From Botryosphaeria dothidea (lineage: Eukaryota > Ascomycota > Dothideomycetes > Botryosphaeriales > Botryosphaeriaceae): a stretch of DNA of 64,000 nucleotides. Location of the stretch: positions 372,001 through 436,000 of the forward strand of contig WWBZ02000051.1 of NCBI GenBank assembly GCA_011503125.2, written 5' to 3'. How positions within the stretch are numbered: position 1 is the stretch's first letter; the number at the start of each line of letters is the position of its first letter. Positions 1-13,300 of the stretch are shown in pieces. The notes beneath the pieces are model-generated. The model was not told where the DNA came from. It searched no databases and saw only the letters and a list, made by a program, of their open reading frames with translations. Made by a program: the position numbers and the translations under genes.

Positions 1-1542
1 CTTGGGTTCTTTGCAAATCAGTTGAGCTACCCGCAATTCTTCGAGCCGATGGACTAACCATGGGGATACACTTCGTCTGGTATAACCTCAGGCGGTTCAC
101 CGTCGGCTGACACCGCTTCTTTCCTCGCTCCAAGCTTCTGGAAGAGGCTCGCGATCACCGGTCTATGAAGGAGGGTCCGTAATTGCGGGGCAGAGAACTT
201 GTCGTGAATTAGATGCAGAACCATTCAGTACTTATACGTAGCAAAACCAACCTCAAGTATACCTAGATAAGCGTTTGCCAATTCTTCTTTTCTGTTTTGG
301 CAAAAGTCATCGATCATCCACAACAGAAGCTCGTCAGGTAATGGGTCATCGTAGATTTTGGCTTTCACGATCCCTGAGATGAAAGTTGCGTCTTGCGTGG
401 AAGGGTCTGGTATGTGTGAGTATTATGCGCGTCACCTGAGATCATATTTACCCACCAATCAGGCTTTTGTGCCATCCATTCTCAGACAAAATTTGTGCCG
501 GAAAGTTGGATCGGGTTCGAGCCGCAATCTCACCACCGCTGGCCTCGAAAAATCGCCACACTTGATTCATCTCAAGCGCCTCTGTTCTTTGTAGAGCGTC
601 GAATGTCCTGTCGGCGTCTTCCTCATTATCTAAGGTTGTGCTGAGGCCTTCTTTGGTGAGCCTGGCGTTGATTTTGCTGCTTTGTTCTGCAGCCCTCTCT
701 GCCTCTTCCGCCTCTTTCTGTGCCGCCAGAACCTTAGCCTCAGAATCCAGCCCTTTTTGCCGCCGTGCCACTAGATCAGACAATGATATTTTGTAGTTCC
801 GTCGCGGGGCCACAATGGACTTGAACTCCTTGCGAGGTGGTGCGCGCTTGAAATGCGAGCGTAAGTCGTATGCGGATGTGCTCTCTTCTCCATCTCTCTT
901 CGGCTTTATGGCCGGGTTTGGATTGGCTGGCGGGGCTTGCGCGCGCCGCTTCTTGTTGAGAATTGCGGTCAAGTCCTCCAGCTCCGAATCTGAATCATCC
1001 TCCTCACTATCCGACGTTCTCACGAGTGGCACCCCGTCCTTTACTATGCGCTTGCTGGAAGTTGAAGATTGAGACTGCTGCGGAAGTGAGGAAAACGATG
1101 AATTGAACGATGACCCCGGCTCTGCACTACGGGGGTTCCGGTTGCTCATCTCATCTTGTGGCAGCGACGGATCTGTAAGAGGTTCTTGCGGAGGGGGGCT
1201 GTGTGTTGGCTTCGTCTCTGGCGCAGGCGGCGGAGGCGGCGTAGGCGATGGGAGGTCACGGCGATGAATGGATGGCGGCGCAGAGGATTCTTTTGTCTGA
1301 TCTACAGATGGCCAGCGCGGCCTTCCACCGGGTTCTGGAACGCCGCTGTCATCAGCCGGCGCGCGCGACTAGGCATGGGCGGTTGGAATGGTTGGAGTCG
1401 CGGCTGGAGTGTCGAACGCACCTAGCACATTCAGCGAGGGGAACGACGAGCCGCGTTCGCGACGGTCCTCGGACAGGGCGCGGGTGTTCTTGGGTTCGGT
1501 GAAGGGCTTGAAGAAGTTGGTGATATTGGCATTGCGCTTCAT
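1..1542 (-). CDS. CANIN/Nse6-like candidate (partial, C-terminus off the left edge)
   Basis: Minus-strand gene starting at 1542 and running off the window. A consistent model is exons 1422-1542, 456-1334, 252-406 and 59-197, then a further exon near or beyond position 8. This gives about 431 visible residues. The first intron (1335-1421) has GTGCGT, a CTGAT branch-like site and CAG. The N-terminus (residues 6-14, NITNFFKPF) resembles a degenerate PIP box, but lacks the leading Gln. An acidic, Ser-rich disordered stretch follows, then a basic region, an Ala/Glu-rich helix and a helical C-terminal part. The layout of disordered N-terminus plus helical C-terminus, and phrases such as YDLRSHFKR and a short ISLSDLV motif, resemble fungal Smc5/6-associated CANIN (Nse6/SLF2-like) proteins. 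That assignment is from memory and weak. The gene itself is well supported, because four exons keep frame across plausible introns. The 252-406/59-197 junction needs an AAG acceptor. Confidence 0.55.
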
Positions 1543-3621
1543 GGTGGTAGGCGCAAGGTGGTGGTGGGACGTCAACACACGGCAGCTTAAGCTTTGGCGC
1601 GATGCGTGTGCTGTGGACGCGCCGCAGCGAACGCGCGGGCGCACGTGAAGCGCCTTGGCCTTCGAAGCATCTTGGGCGCGCGAGCCAAGTCGAACATGCT
1701 TAAAAGCCCCGGCCGGGCTCCTATTCTAGGCGATCAGCGCCCTGCGTTGTGCGAGGTCGGTTCGCAGGCGCTGTCACAGAGGGCTGCGCAATTGAAGCAA
1801 CTATCCCGATGGCTTTGTCATGGCTTAATCTACCCGCTTTCGACCGGAGACTCGCGTCAAGTCCGGGGCTCCATAAATTCTGATGAGATGGTTCAACCTT
1901 CCCGATTGCGGATGAATCGTCGCGACGCCCAGAAATCCAACCCTCCGCGTTGTGCAAGACCTGCGTCGGCAGCGGCATTGCACGGCAGGCGGATGCCGCG
2001 GACGCATAATCATCCGCCGAGCGGGCTACGATAAACGCCGGAGGGTGTGGGCGACCGTGGAATTTGTGCGTCCCGCTGGAAGCCGGTTGCTGCATCGAAA
2101 CGCCGACGGCGGAGCCAGGGCAGCCTAGGGCACACTCTCGCCCGAGAGGACACGCCGACGAAGTAACGAGGGGAAGCAACAGTGCTGAGAGGCTCAGAGG
2201 CGGGCGCAGTCAGCACTCCGCTGAGTAGCAACCGCGCGCCGCGTTGCTTTTTGCGTGCTACCGTCTCCACGTAGGTGCTACAAGCTGACGTGACCACTGC
2301 AATCCTGCTGATCTTACTGCTGCTCCCTGCCGTCTCCCTAGATGCAAATTATTCGCAGGACAAAAGCAGCAGCTCGGCAGCCCGGCCGAGTCATTTGCGA
2401 AATGATGCAGCCGCCGCAGCGTGGGAGATCCGCCCTCCTGTTTCCGCCGTGCTGGCGCCTCGGAGCCTGGGGCCTGGAGCAGCAGAGCGGCGGATGCACG
2501 GGGCTTCCGTGCCGGACTAGCCTCCACGATGGTTTTGCTACGACGCGATGCTGAAAATAGGCGCGGCTGCGAGGGATGACGAAGCGCGGCGAAGGAGTCG
2601 GCGGCCGCCCCTCGTTGTTGGCACCGCCGCCTTGGCCTGTTGCTAGGGACACCGTAGACACAACTGCAGGAACCTGAGAGGCCCTCAGACTCACCGTTGC
2701 AATTTCTTGGGATCCGGGGCCTGAAGGATGCAGCCGCTGCTGCTGCGGCGGTGATTCGCACACCTAGATCGCCAACGCGCGCTCGTGAGCGCTCGTTACA
2801 TGACACAGGGCCGTGACCCACGCCGCTCGGATCGTCATCTAATCTTCAAGGGTTTGCGCTGAGCCTCGTCCATCCCTGAGCGTGGTTGTTTTGGCTCGCC
2901 GTGACCGTCAGCACTCGCCGCTGCCAGCGACAGCATTGAGCGCGCGCCCTTGGCGGCAGGGCAGCCGGGCGCGGGCGTGTCAGGAATCAGGCACGGCAAT
3001 AATAACGCGCGCGCGCCTCCTGGGATTATGCCATGCACCACATTGCTGCACCTGCACAGCGCGCGCTCCGGACTCTCGGCTTCACGACGTTGCGGGCGGG
3101 CTGCGGCGAGGCGCCAATCTGATTCTCGGGCGGCCACCTTTCCCGTGCGAGGCGCGAGGCGTGCAGAGCTACGACACCAGCATCATAGAAACACTCTCAG
3201 CCCGCCGCCTCCTCGCGCTCCACCCTTCGACCCTTCCGGCACCAGCCCTACCCTATCTCTAACGCGTCCCGACCCCGAGTGTGCCGGATGACTGGCCGGC
3301 TCTCTGCGCGCCCGCTTGACGACATTCCTCCCGCGCAGATTTTCCCATCTGCTTACTCCATCCGCCTGGCCTTAATTCCGGCCTAACCGACAATCGCCGC
3401 CGCCGCCAGCTCTCCCACACCATCCACGCTCGCTCCTCATCGCATCTTGCAACGCGACCGCCGGATCGCCCTCCACACGCTGCAGCCATCTCCACCCTCG
3501 CATCCGCCCCGCTGCTTGCCGCGCTGCGACGCTCCTGACCTTCCCCGGCTGAGGCCGGCTGATCGCCGCTGCGCTCCTCTCGGTCCCGGGCTTCTGTTGT
3601 CACGCCGCCATCACAACAACA
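1543..3621. promoter_or_regulatory. Divergent intergenic region between the CANIN-like gene and the flippase
   Basis: About 2.1 kb of GC-rich DNA separating two divergently transcribed genes. Several overlapping open frames exist on both strands (for example 1721-2179 and 2258-2821), but they encode Arg/Pro/Ala-rich low-information peptides with no family resemblance or splice logic. Pyrimidine-rich sequence at about 3390-3600 looks like the flippase 5' leader. No gene is called. Confidence 0.5.
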
Positions 3622-6600
3622 ATGGCGCCCCCGAACCCCCCAGAGGACAGCGAGGTGTCGAATCCGGTGAAACGCATCCGCTGGGCAACACATCGCATGC
3701 AGGGAGACCAAGGCGTAAAGAAACGCGAGTCGGTGCTAGGGCGCTTGCACAAACGCATTGGCTCCGGAGGAAGTGAGAAAAGGGCAGAGGCCGAGGGCCA
3801 TCCAGAGAGCAAAGAGACTCCCGGCGCACCTAGCGATGAGGGTGCGACTGTGTCCGACACTAGCGAAGATGGCGAAGGTGGCCGTTCCATCTACTTCAAC
3901 ATGCCGCTACCACCCGAAGCCAGGGACGAGGAAGGACACCCGCGCGCCACGTATGTACGAAACAAGATCCGAACCGCAAAATACACGCCGCTCTCCTTCA
4001 TCCCGAAGAACCTCTGGCTTCAATTCCACAACATCGCGAACATTTATTTCGCCTTCATCATCATTCTCGGTGTAAGTACTTGGAACAACTTGGCCCCAGC
4101 GCCAGACGCTTACGCAGCTTCTAGGCCTTTTCTATTTTCGGCGCATCCAATCCCGCCCTCAACGCTGTCCCTTTGATCGTGATTCTCGCAGTGACGGCCG
4201 TGAAAGATGCCATCGAAGACTGGCGAAGAACAGTCCTCGACAATGAGCTCAACAACGCTCCGGTGCATCGCCTCGTCGACTTCGAAAACGTCAACACTGC
4301 GGAGGATCGTGTTGGCTTGTGGCGACAGTTCAAGAAGGCAAACACAAGGTTGCTCAAGTTGATCTGGAGTTCATGGCAGCAGAAGAAGAAGACCAAAGGT
4401 ACCAGTGAAAAAGGCAAGAATTATGCAGAGAGGGCGGTGGACGAGTCTAGGCCATCAATCGACGCGAGAAGATCCTTTGCTTCCCACCGCGGTTCATACA
4501 TATCAAGGAAAAGCGACGATGGACCACCGCCCGGCGAGGGAGATGCCATCCAAATGACCCCCGTGCCCTCGCCCCTTCCAGGCCAAGGCAATGGCAGCTC
4601 TGTAATTCCTACTTTTGAAGGAATTCATCCCGGACCGACTTCGGAGAAAGTCAACATCGAACCGCCGCAAAAGTTCTATGGCAGCGTGCTAAACCCATTC
4701 AAAGAGTCGCCCGGAAAGGCTCGGTTCAAGAAGGACTACTGGAAAAATGTGCAGGTCGGTGATTTCGTGCGTCTGTACAACGAGGAACAGGTTCCGGCCG
4801 ATATCGTGGTCCTTGCGACTTCGGATCCCGACGGTGCATGTTACGTGGAGACGAAGAACCTGGATGGAGAAACCAACCTGAAAGTCCGACAAGCGCTTCA
4901 CGCCGGACGGAAAGTCCAACATGCCCGACACTGCGAAAAAGCCGAGTTCTACATCGAGAGCGAGCCCCCGCACGCTAATCTGTACGCTTACTCCGGTGTT
5001 CTCCGCTGGAACCAACACGACCCCAACGATCCGCACGGTGCCGGATCGGAAATGGCGGAACCAATCAGCATCAACAACCTTTTACTTCGTGGATGCAGCA
5101 TTCGGAATACGGACTGGGTCCTTGGTGTCGTTATGTTCACTGGTGAAGAGACCAAGATTATGCTGAATTCCGGAATCACTCCCAGCAAGCGCGCCAAGAT
5201 CTCCAAGGACCTGAACTGGAATGTTATTTACAACTTCTTCATTCTTTTCGCCATGTGTTTGATCGCAGGTATCGTCCAAGGTGTGACATGGGCTGAAGGC
5301 GGAAACTCACTGGACTTCTTCGAATTTGGATCCTACGGAGGTAGTCCTCCGCTTGACGGTTTCATTACGTTTTGGGCGGCTGTCATCCTGTTTCAGAACT
5401 TGGTCCCCATTTCGCTCTACATCACCCTTGAGATTATCAGGACTGCCCAGGCCATTTTCATCTACAACGATGTCAACATGTACTACGAAAGGCTCGACTA
5501 CCCCTGCACGCCGAAGTCTTGGAACATCTCGGACGATGTCGGCCAAATTGAATACATCTTCTCCGACAAGACCGGAACGCTCACACAGAACGTCATGGAA
5601 TTCAAGAAGTGTACCGTCAATGGCGTACCGTACGGCGAGGCGTATACCGAGGCTCAGGCTGGTCTGCAAAGAAGACAGGGAATCAATGTGGAAGAAGAAG
5701 GTGCTCGGGCTCGCGCACAGATCGCACAAGACCGTGTCAGAATGATTGAGATGTTACGCAAGCAGCATGACAACCCCTACCTTCGAGATGAGGAGATCAC
5801 CTTCGTGGCTCCTGATTTCGTCGCTGACCTAGGCGGTGAAGCCGGCGAGGAACAGCGTCGGGCGAATGAGCAGTTCATGTTGACCCTCGCTCTCTGCCAC
5901 ACTGTAATCACCGAGAGGACACCGGGAAACCCGCCGAAGATCGAGTTCAAGGCCCAATCACCTGATGAAGCCGCACTTGTCGCTACGGCTCGTGACGTCG
6001 GCTTCACGGTTCTTGGAAGGGCGGATGACGGTCTGCTTGTCAATGTCATGGGTGAGGATCGGAAGTACCAGATCCTCAACACGCTCGAATTCAACTCTTC
6101 TCGTAAGAGAATGAGTGCCATCATGCGCATGCCCGACAACAAGATCAAGCTCTTCTGCAAAGGTGCCGACAGCATTATCTACTCGAGACTAAAGAGGGGT
6201 GAACAATCCGAACTCCGCCGATCAACAGCGGAGCATCTTGAAATGTTTGCCCGTGAAGGTCTGCGTACGCTCTGCATTGCCGAGAGGGAGCTGGACGAGG
6301 AAGAGTATCAGGAATGGAACAGACGCCACGAGGCCGCTGCCAACTCCGTCACCGACCGTGACCAGAAGCTGGAGGAAGTTGCTGACTCTATCGAGCGCGA
6401 ACTCATGCTCTTGGGAGGCACAGCTATTGAAGACAGACTTCAGGACGGTGTTCCGGATGCTATCGCGTTGCTCGGCAGAGCTGGTATCAAACTTTGGGTG
6501 CTCACTGGCGACAAGGTCGAAACAGCCATCAACATTGGTTTCTCCTGCAACCTTCTGGACAACGATATGGATCTTATCGTCTTCAAGATTGAAGATGAGA

Positions 6601-8376
6601 GCCTGGAAACAGCCGAAAAGGAACTCGACAAGCACCTTTCGACCTTTGGCATGACTGGTTCGGATGAGGAACTAGCGGCTGCTAGGCACAACCATGAACC
6701 TCCGGACCCGACACACGCCATCGTCATCGACGGTGATTCTCTGAAACTGGTACTGGACGACAATCTGAAGCAGAAATTCCTGCTGCTTTGCAAGCAGTGC
6801 AGGGCTGTTCTTTGCTGCCGTGTCAGCCCTGCTCAGAAGGCCGCGGTTGTCGAGATGGTCAAGAACGGATTGGACTGCCTGACCCTGTCCATCGGCGATG
6901 GTGCTAACGACGTGGCTATGATTCAAGAAGCTCACGTCGGTGTTGGCATTGCTGGTGAGGAAGGCCGATCGGCCGTCATGTCCTCCGACTATGCCATTGG
7001 TCAATTCCGTTTTCTCACTCGCTTGGTCCTGGTTCACGGACGCTGGTCCTACCGCAGATTGGCAGAGACCATTGCCAACTTCTTCTACAAGAACCTCGTC
7101 TGGACTTTCGCTCTCTTCTGGTATCAGATCTACGATAACTTCGATTGCGCCTACATCTTCGACTACACGTACATCATTATGTACAACTTGGCTTTCACGT
7201 CTCTGCCTGTCATCCTGATGGGTGTCCTCGACCAAGACGTCGATGACAAGGTGTCGCTTGCCGTCCCGCAGCTCTACCGTCGCGGCATTGAACGTAAGGA
7301 ATGGACGCAGACGAAGTTTTGGTATGTATTCCCCCCTCGATTGAATGTCACTTTAGTTAATGTTCTGCAGGGGCTACATGATCGATGGTATGTACCAGTC
7401 GGTTATCGTCTTCTATCTTGTATACCTCCTCTTCGAGCCAGCCACCTTCAACAGCCATAACGGCCTGGATGTCGCCGACAACAAGCGCATGGGTATCTAC
7501 ATTGCCAGTGCGGCAGTCATCGTCGTCAACATCTATATGTTGATGAATACCTACCGCTGGGACTGGTTGATGCTGCTCATCACGGCCATCAGTATCCTGC
7601 TTATTTGGGCCTGGACGGGCATCTACACTGCTTTCGACGCAGGTTTCACCTTCTACAAGGCTGCACCGCAAGTATACGGAGAATTGAGCTTCTGGGCTTC
7701 AATTCTCCTAGGTACGATCGTGTGTCTCCTCCCTAGGTTTACTGTGAAGTCGATCCAGAAGATCTACTTCCCTCTGGACGTTGACATTATCAGGGAACAA
7801 GTAGTGCAGGGCAAATTTGACTATCTGAAGGAAAATGATTCCTTCATCCCCCCCCCACCACCAGCTGAGACGGAGAAAGTGAACTCGCTTTCTTCGTCAG
7901 ACATTTCAAAGCCTGGTAACAAACCTGGTGAGCGCAACACCATGTCATCAGTTCCAGATGATGAGCGCCCAATTTACCCTCCTTCAGTGGCACCGACTGC
8001 GACAACACATAACCCGAGGAGTCAAAACGGAAGCGACAGCACAAACTTTACCGGCCCGCGCTACTCCTGGCCGGATCAACAACAGCAGCAGCCCCAGCCG
8101 TCTGCCGACAGACTTGGCGAAGATAGGCTTGCTGATCTGCGACCATCCCCCCGGGTGTCAATGGACCGTTCCCGACCGTCAATGGATCGCACCCGGCCGT
8201 CAATGGATCGTAGCCGGCCATCGTACGATAGAGCAAGATCCTCCATGGACAGAATACGGCATAGTTTCGAAGCAAGTAACGACTTTACATCCGCAGCACG
8301 GCTGAGCAGATTAGAGAGCAGTCATTCAGGACCGTATCAGGTCGACACAAACGATTCGATAGGGGTTGCGCGGTGA
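3622..8376 (+). CDS. P4-type phospholipid-translocating ATPase (Dnf1/Dnf2-like flippase)
   Basis: Flippase predicted to move aminophospholipids from the outer to the cytosolic leaflet of plasma-membrane and late-secretory membranes. Exons 3622-4071, 4125-7321 and 7371-8376 join in frame to 1550 residues, close to yeast Dnf1/Dnf2 and longer than Drs2. Visible landmarks: a disordered N-terminus; DGET at about 397-400 (actuator domain); the PISL motif in TM4 at about 578-581; the phosphorylation motif DKTGTLTQ with Asp631; GDGAND at about 1074-1079; and the C-terminal membrane helices. Introns of 53 and 49 nt carry GTAAGT and GTATGT donors. The cytosolic tail holds a five-copy heptad repeat (8158-8262). 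Length and the N-terminal extension favour the Dnf subfamily (DnfA-like) over Drs2; the exact paralogue is inference. In yeast, Dnf proteins work with a Cdc50/Lem3 subunit, which is not in this window. Confidence 0.93.
8158..8262 (+). repeat. Five-copy 21-bp tandem repeat in the flippase tail
   Basis: Five consecutive 21-bp units encode heptads of the form S-M/Y-D-R-x-R-P/S/H. The first three units are nearly identical and the last two have drifted. Each unit contains a basic residue near a Ser, so they could be basophilic-kinase sites; that is inference. Confidence 0.85.
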
Positions 8377-10323
8377 TAGCTGGCGCCGATCGTACATAAT
8401 GCCAGCACGAGCTTCTGTAAATGCTTTGAACGCGAAAGAGATTTTGTCACAATCATCTTGGGGGCGTTCGAGTGGCAGTAATGGTTCTTTTTTACTTTAA
8501 GGATAATGGCCTTTTTTTGGGGATATTGCTCTCAACAAAGAATACCAGACAGAGCGTGGCGTATAGCGGATACCAGGGTCCTTTTTTCTCATCTCTTTTT
8601 CTTCTGCATTGCACCTTTTTGGCACTCTTTCAAAAAGTCGCACGGCTGGGTTTTGATTTGAGCTCCACTTTCGTTGGTTGCTTTGTATTCATTTTGCCCG
8701 AATAGCCTTTGCAGTCCTTTCCATCCATCTTCTGCATTAGCATGGCCGTACGCAATGGTACGGTGTTTAGTTGCCTGTTTTTTTTCTTTCTTACGATTGC
8801 ATAGACGGCAGACACTCCCACGGCTTTTTGCTCTTTCTTCGTATTTCCCCTGGCGATCCCCATTTTGTTGTTGAGTCGCGCTCCGTCTCCGCTGCCGTTG
8901 GGGTTTCTTGTAGATAGATAGTCGAGCGGAGAAAAAAAAGCCTTTTTCCACATGTGTAATTTGGAATTCTTGCCACGTGCATGCATAAATAAATAAGGGT
9001 GGAAGTGCATTGAGTGGGGTCTCCGCAATGCGTGTTGGATGCGGGGAGTGTGACCGTGATGATACGATTACGGTGCCGAGCCGTTTCTGGGACCGCTTGT
9101 CATCTTACTCTTCGTTGTGCACTGTTCAACTGCTTAGGGTGGTACCTTAATTTCGCTGATCATCTTCATCGACATTGTCCTATCGTGTGCTAGTTCCTGA
9201 GAGGAAGTAGTGTCATTGAGTATGAGTTTATCTTGTGATGTACTTCAGTAGACTTCGCTGATCTTCTGGAGAGGCCTGAAATGATCCAAGACTTGGGCTA
9301 TATGCTGCTCGCTATATACTGACGATCTTTCAAATTGGCCAATGAGTCAGTGGGCTACTCGCGGGGTTGATAGTCCTCCCTTTACGGTTTCGTCAAAAGG
9401 CAAACCTGCTGTTTTCAGAAGTCTGGGACTCAAATCACGTGTAGCCGCGTTCGCGCGTCCTTGTCTACATCTCAATCCTGGACCCTAGTTCATTGAGAGT
9501 TGAATGCCGTTGCTCGTTCATTGAACTGAAAGGAGCGTTGGGGACGGAAATGGCTGGCCCTCGAGTGTATGACCATGAGCGTGAACAACGTATATTCCTC
9601 GTGGGTTATAGGCTGTGATGAATAAGTGAATATCTGAGCCCAACAGCTGAAAGAGCCAATGCATAGGTGAAAGAGACACAGGTGAAAGCCCAGGTATGAA
9701 CCCGAAGCGTCCGGAATGGGAAGGATGATTAGCAAGGATCAAGTGGATGGTCGGAGCTCGTTGACGCGCGTGGCGCTCGGTCTTTCGCGCGTTGCACGCG
9801 ACGGATGATGCGCAGAGGTACGCCGGCCGCGAAATCGTCGGCAACAGCACACTTGCGCTCCTCCAAAACTTCCCTCCCCCAGCCAGCTGCCTGTCCTGCC
9901 TTCACGCAGTCTCGTGCCCTTTGACCCTCGTGCCTTCCTGTGTGTGCGAATCGGGCTCCGCAAACGCCGACGCCGTCCATTCCTTTCATCGCCGCCGCCA
10001 TAAGCACCGCGACCCTATCTAGACACTGCGCGCCTCGAACCTCCACCATCGCCGACCCTCATTCGCCCTCGCCTGCATCCGCGCTGCTCTTCTCTGTGCT
10101 GTGCTGGACCGTAGATCCACTGAGGACCGGCTCCTGTCGTGAAAGCAAGCAATTGCCGCTGCGGTTGAGGAACGCCCGCGCCGAGCTCGACCCCTACCTT
10201 CGCACATTTCCGCTGAGGATGACGAGGTCGTGAACCGCAACTTGGGGAACATTTGTGCATACCGGAAGATCTGAAACTGAGCTGGCATAACACCCGGCCT
10301 GCGGGTGCACACCGAAGGCTGCC
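8377..10323. other. Intergenic region, flippase 3' end to SEN1 promoter
   Basis: About 1.95 kb with no convincing gene. The left half has T-rich runs expected of a flippase 3' UTR. The right half (9730-10320) is GC- and pyrimidine-rich and most likely the SEN1 promoter and leader. The open frames present are short and overlap each other on opposite strands. Confidence 0.5.
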
Positions 10324-13300
10324 ATGGGGGACGCGCTGGTGAACAAGCTCCAGTAAGCACATATTCGCCGACTCTGGCGACACACCGGTATCATATAGCT
10401 GACATGGTTTCATTCTGTAGTGAGCTCAAGGCCCTCCCCGAAGACCAACACCTCTTCTGCCCTCGGAACTACTCATCGGATACGGACGGCGTCTATCTCG
10501 ACGAAGATCTGGTCGGCCAACTAGACGATGAAGATGAGACGGAGAGACACCAGCGACACAAGAAGCTCGCTGAGGCAGCCGCCAGGAAGAATCTCGTCCT
10601 GGACTGCATCACGATATTCGCTTTTGACGGCGCCGACGCAGCGCCTTATCAGGAATGGCTGAAGGAGAAGCTGAACCATGCTATGACTACCTGCGATGTC
10701 TGCATCAGGTTATACCACAGGGCACGCAACGAGCTGAGGCATAAGCTGGAGGAGGAGTATGATTCGGACGAGGTCTCCGAATTCATGCGCATTTTCGACA
10801 ATATGAACGTGGAGCGGATTACCGACGGCTTGGACCATGCGGCCAAGCTTCTGCGGAACGAACCGGAGGAGTTGAGGGGCATTGGAGCCCTCGATAACAA
10901 GGGAATGTATGCGCTCTTTGAGTCTCTGAGCTGCGAGGCACTTTTGAAGAACGAGTTGCTCTTGGCGAAGCATTTTGACGAGCCGTTCGACCTTGTCCAG
11001 ACGAAAAAGAGGTTACGGCTTGGCACGTACACGGCGGCCATGACCAGATTCCTTTTCAGCACCAATGAGAACCGGTACATCTGGGCTCTGACGTCTTGGA
11101 CGAGGTTCAAGCGAGGCCTTACCAAGACCGAATTCGCTGCCGCCGTGCGTGATCCGCTGTTCGACGCTATGAAGAGGATGCAACTTGTCTGCATAGACCC
11201 TCCCTTCTTGCCGCTCTTTTGGGGAGGTGTCCGGATCATTGTGGACAAGCTGGATAAAGAGCTCATCACGCATTCACTTCGAGCTATTGAGATTGATGTG
11301 TGCAAACTTTCCCTTGAGCACCTTCAATTCGATTTCAGTGGTTTCAAGGATCTCATGGGTACGGTTCAGCAAATTCTCGAAAAATCGGCTGTCGACTTTT
11401 GGGATGCAATGGGGGCCATTTCGCCGGTCACGGTTATCGAGCAAATATTGGGCAATAAAACTCTGGAGCAACTTTTGCTACGCGCGGAGAAGCAGGATGC
11501 CACTGAATCATCAACTTTGGATGAGGTCTTCGGCTGGGCCAGTCCATTCTTTGCCTCAATCAAAGCCACAAACCAGACGCCAGCTTGTCGCGCGCTCGTA
11601 CACCAATTGCTCTCACGCTTTCAAGAAGACAGGTACTCGCGCACTTCGCGAGCATATTGCTACGAACTCGGTCTTAAAACTCTACTGCAGTCTCTACGGA
11701 GGATGAACACTGGGAACACCCGGTCCACCTTCGTCGGCTACGCCACCGTTGCTGATATGCTCGACTTCGTCAACCTCCATATCGAGGATATCTTGGCCAC
11801 TATCAGGGTCAACAAAAGCCTGAATCAGGATGCCCATATTGTGGAACTCGGCCTGCAGGTGGTTCAGTACACACTGACGCTGGATTGTTTGTCCCTCGAG
11901 GTGGACAAGGAGGCTCTGGCGCGCGGCGAACAATTGCACCATGATATGAAGAATGACGTCCCTCCTGTCTGGGATACTATCATCAAGTCAATTTACCCGG
12001 GCGATGTCGAACTCGCCACAAAGGTGCTTATGGGGGCAGGCTTGCTGGTTGGGATGGAGCCATTTGTTGTCAAGTCCGGCGTGCCGATGTCAAAGAGTAT
12101 GAACTGGTGGAATAGCACGTTCTCCAACCTGTCAAAGGCCGTGACAAGCGTCCTTGAAAAGCTATCCGACTTTTCTCCGGCAGATCTGAACAAGCTTTTC
12201 GATTCGAGGGATTCCGCTCATGCCGTCATCATACACCTTTTCTCTTCCGAGTCGGACTCTCGCCAGGCTGCTGTCGAAGTAGTCAAGGCAGTCAGCTCCG
12301 AGGACAGCCGTCGAGATGCCCTAGCCCATATCATCAAGACCTTCTACTTCAACGCCCTCAAGCCGATTGAGCAGTCACTACGACGGGTGTCGAAGAAGCA
12401 GGTGTTTGCTCCTATGTCCAATACGCTGAAGCTATGCAGCGATGTCGTGGATGTGCTCTGCAACCCTCAAGACGGTCTTCTGAGATCCCGGTCATTGACT
12501 GCGGAGGATGCTGCTGTCACGGAACAGGTCTGGACGACATTGTGGCAAACTCTTATGACCGTTTTCGAGAAGATGGAGGACTGGAGCAATGTCGGGCATG
12601 ACAAGACGAAGATGATGGATTTCTGTCGTGATACCATGCAGTTCGCAGATGCTCTTTACGATGAGTACAGTCATTTCGCAAGCGCCCTCAAGCAAGCCGG
12701 CAAGCAGGAAGCGGAGAAGGGAGAAGATATCGCTAAGAAGCTGCTCAAGTGGCCTCAGATCACCATGGGCAGTATGTCCAAGTGGCTGCGCTTGCGCGAC
12801 GAGTACCTCATCACCAAGTCGGTTGCCCTCACGAGTAAGCTTCTGGTCCGCCTGAGGAATGCCAATATCGATATCGACAAAGATACCCGCCTTTTCATTG
12901 AGGAAGTTCTGGAAGGCAAAGTCCGGACGAAACTCTCACCTAATCAGCAAGCCCAGTTGGAAGAAGCTTTGGAGAAGCATCTGGGCTACTCCATCAGAAA
13001 GGAGGAGAAGCCTTCGAAAAAGGTCAAGCAAGGATCTATCAGTGCGTGGGCGACGAGCGGTACGGGGAGGGCCTCACCCGCCAGCTCGGGTGCCGAGGAG
13101 CCTGACAGCCTGAAGAAGATTCTCGATGATCAGTCTACGGGGGCAGCGGCATTCAGGGCACGCCAGAAGGCGATTCAGCAGCAGGCTGACAAGCTGAAGA
13201 AGCCGGTAACTCTGCCAGATCGAAGCGAGTTCATGAAGCAGCGTGAGAGAGAGAAGGAAGAGGCGAAGAGGAAGAAGCTCGAAGCTCTTCAGAAACAGAA

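Noticed and set aside
1594..2821. Overlapping open frames of 140-190 codons on both strands upstream of the flippase
   Set aside because: GC-biased, Arg/Pro/Ala-rich frames overlapping each other, with no domain or splice support.
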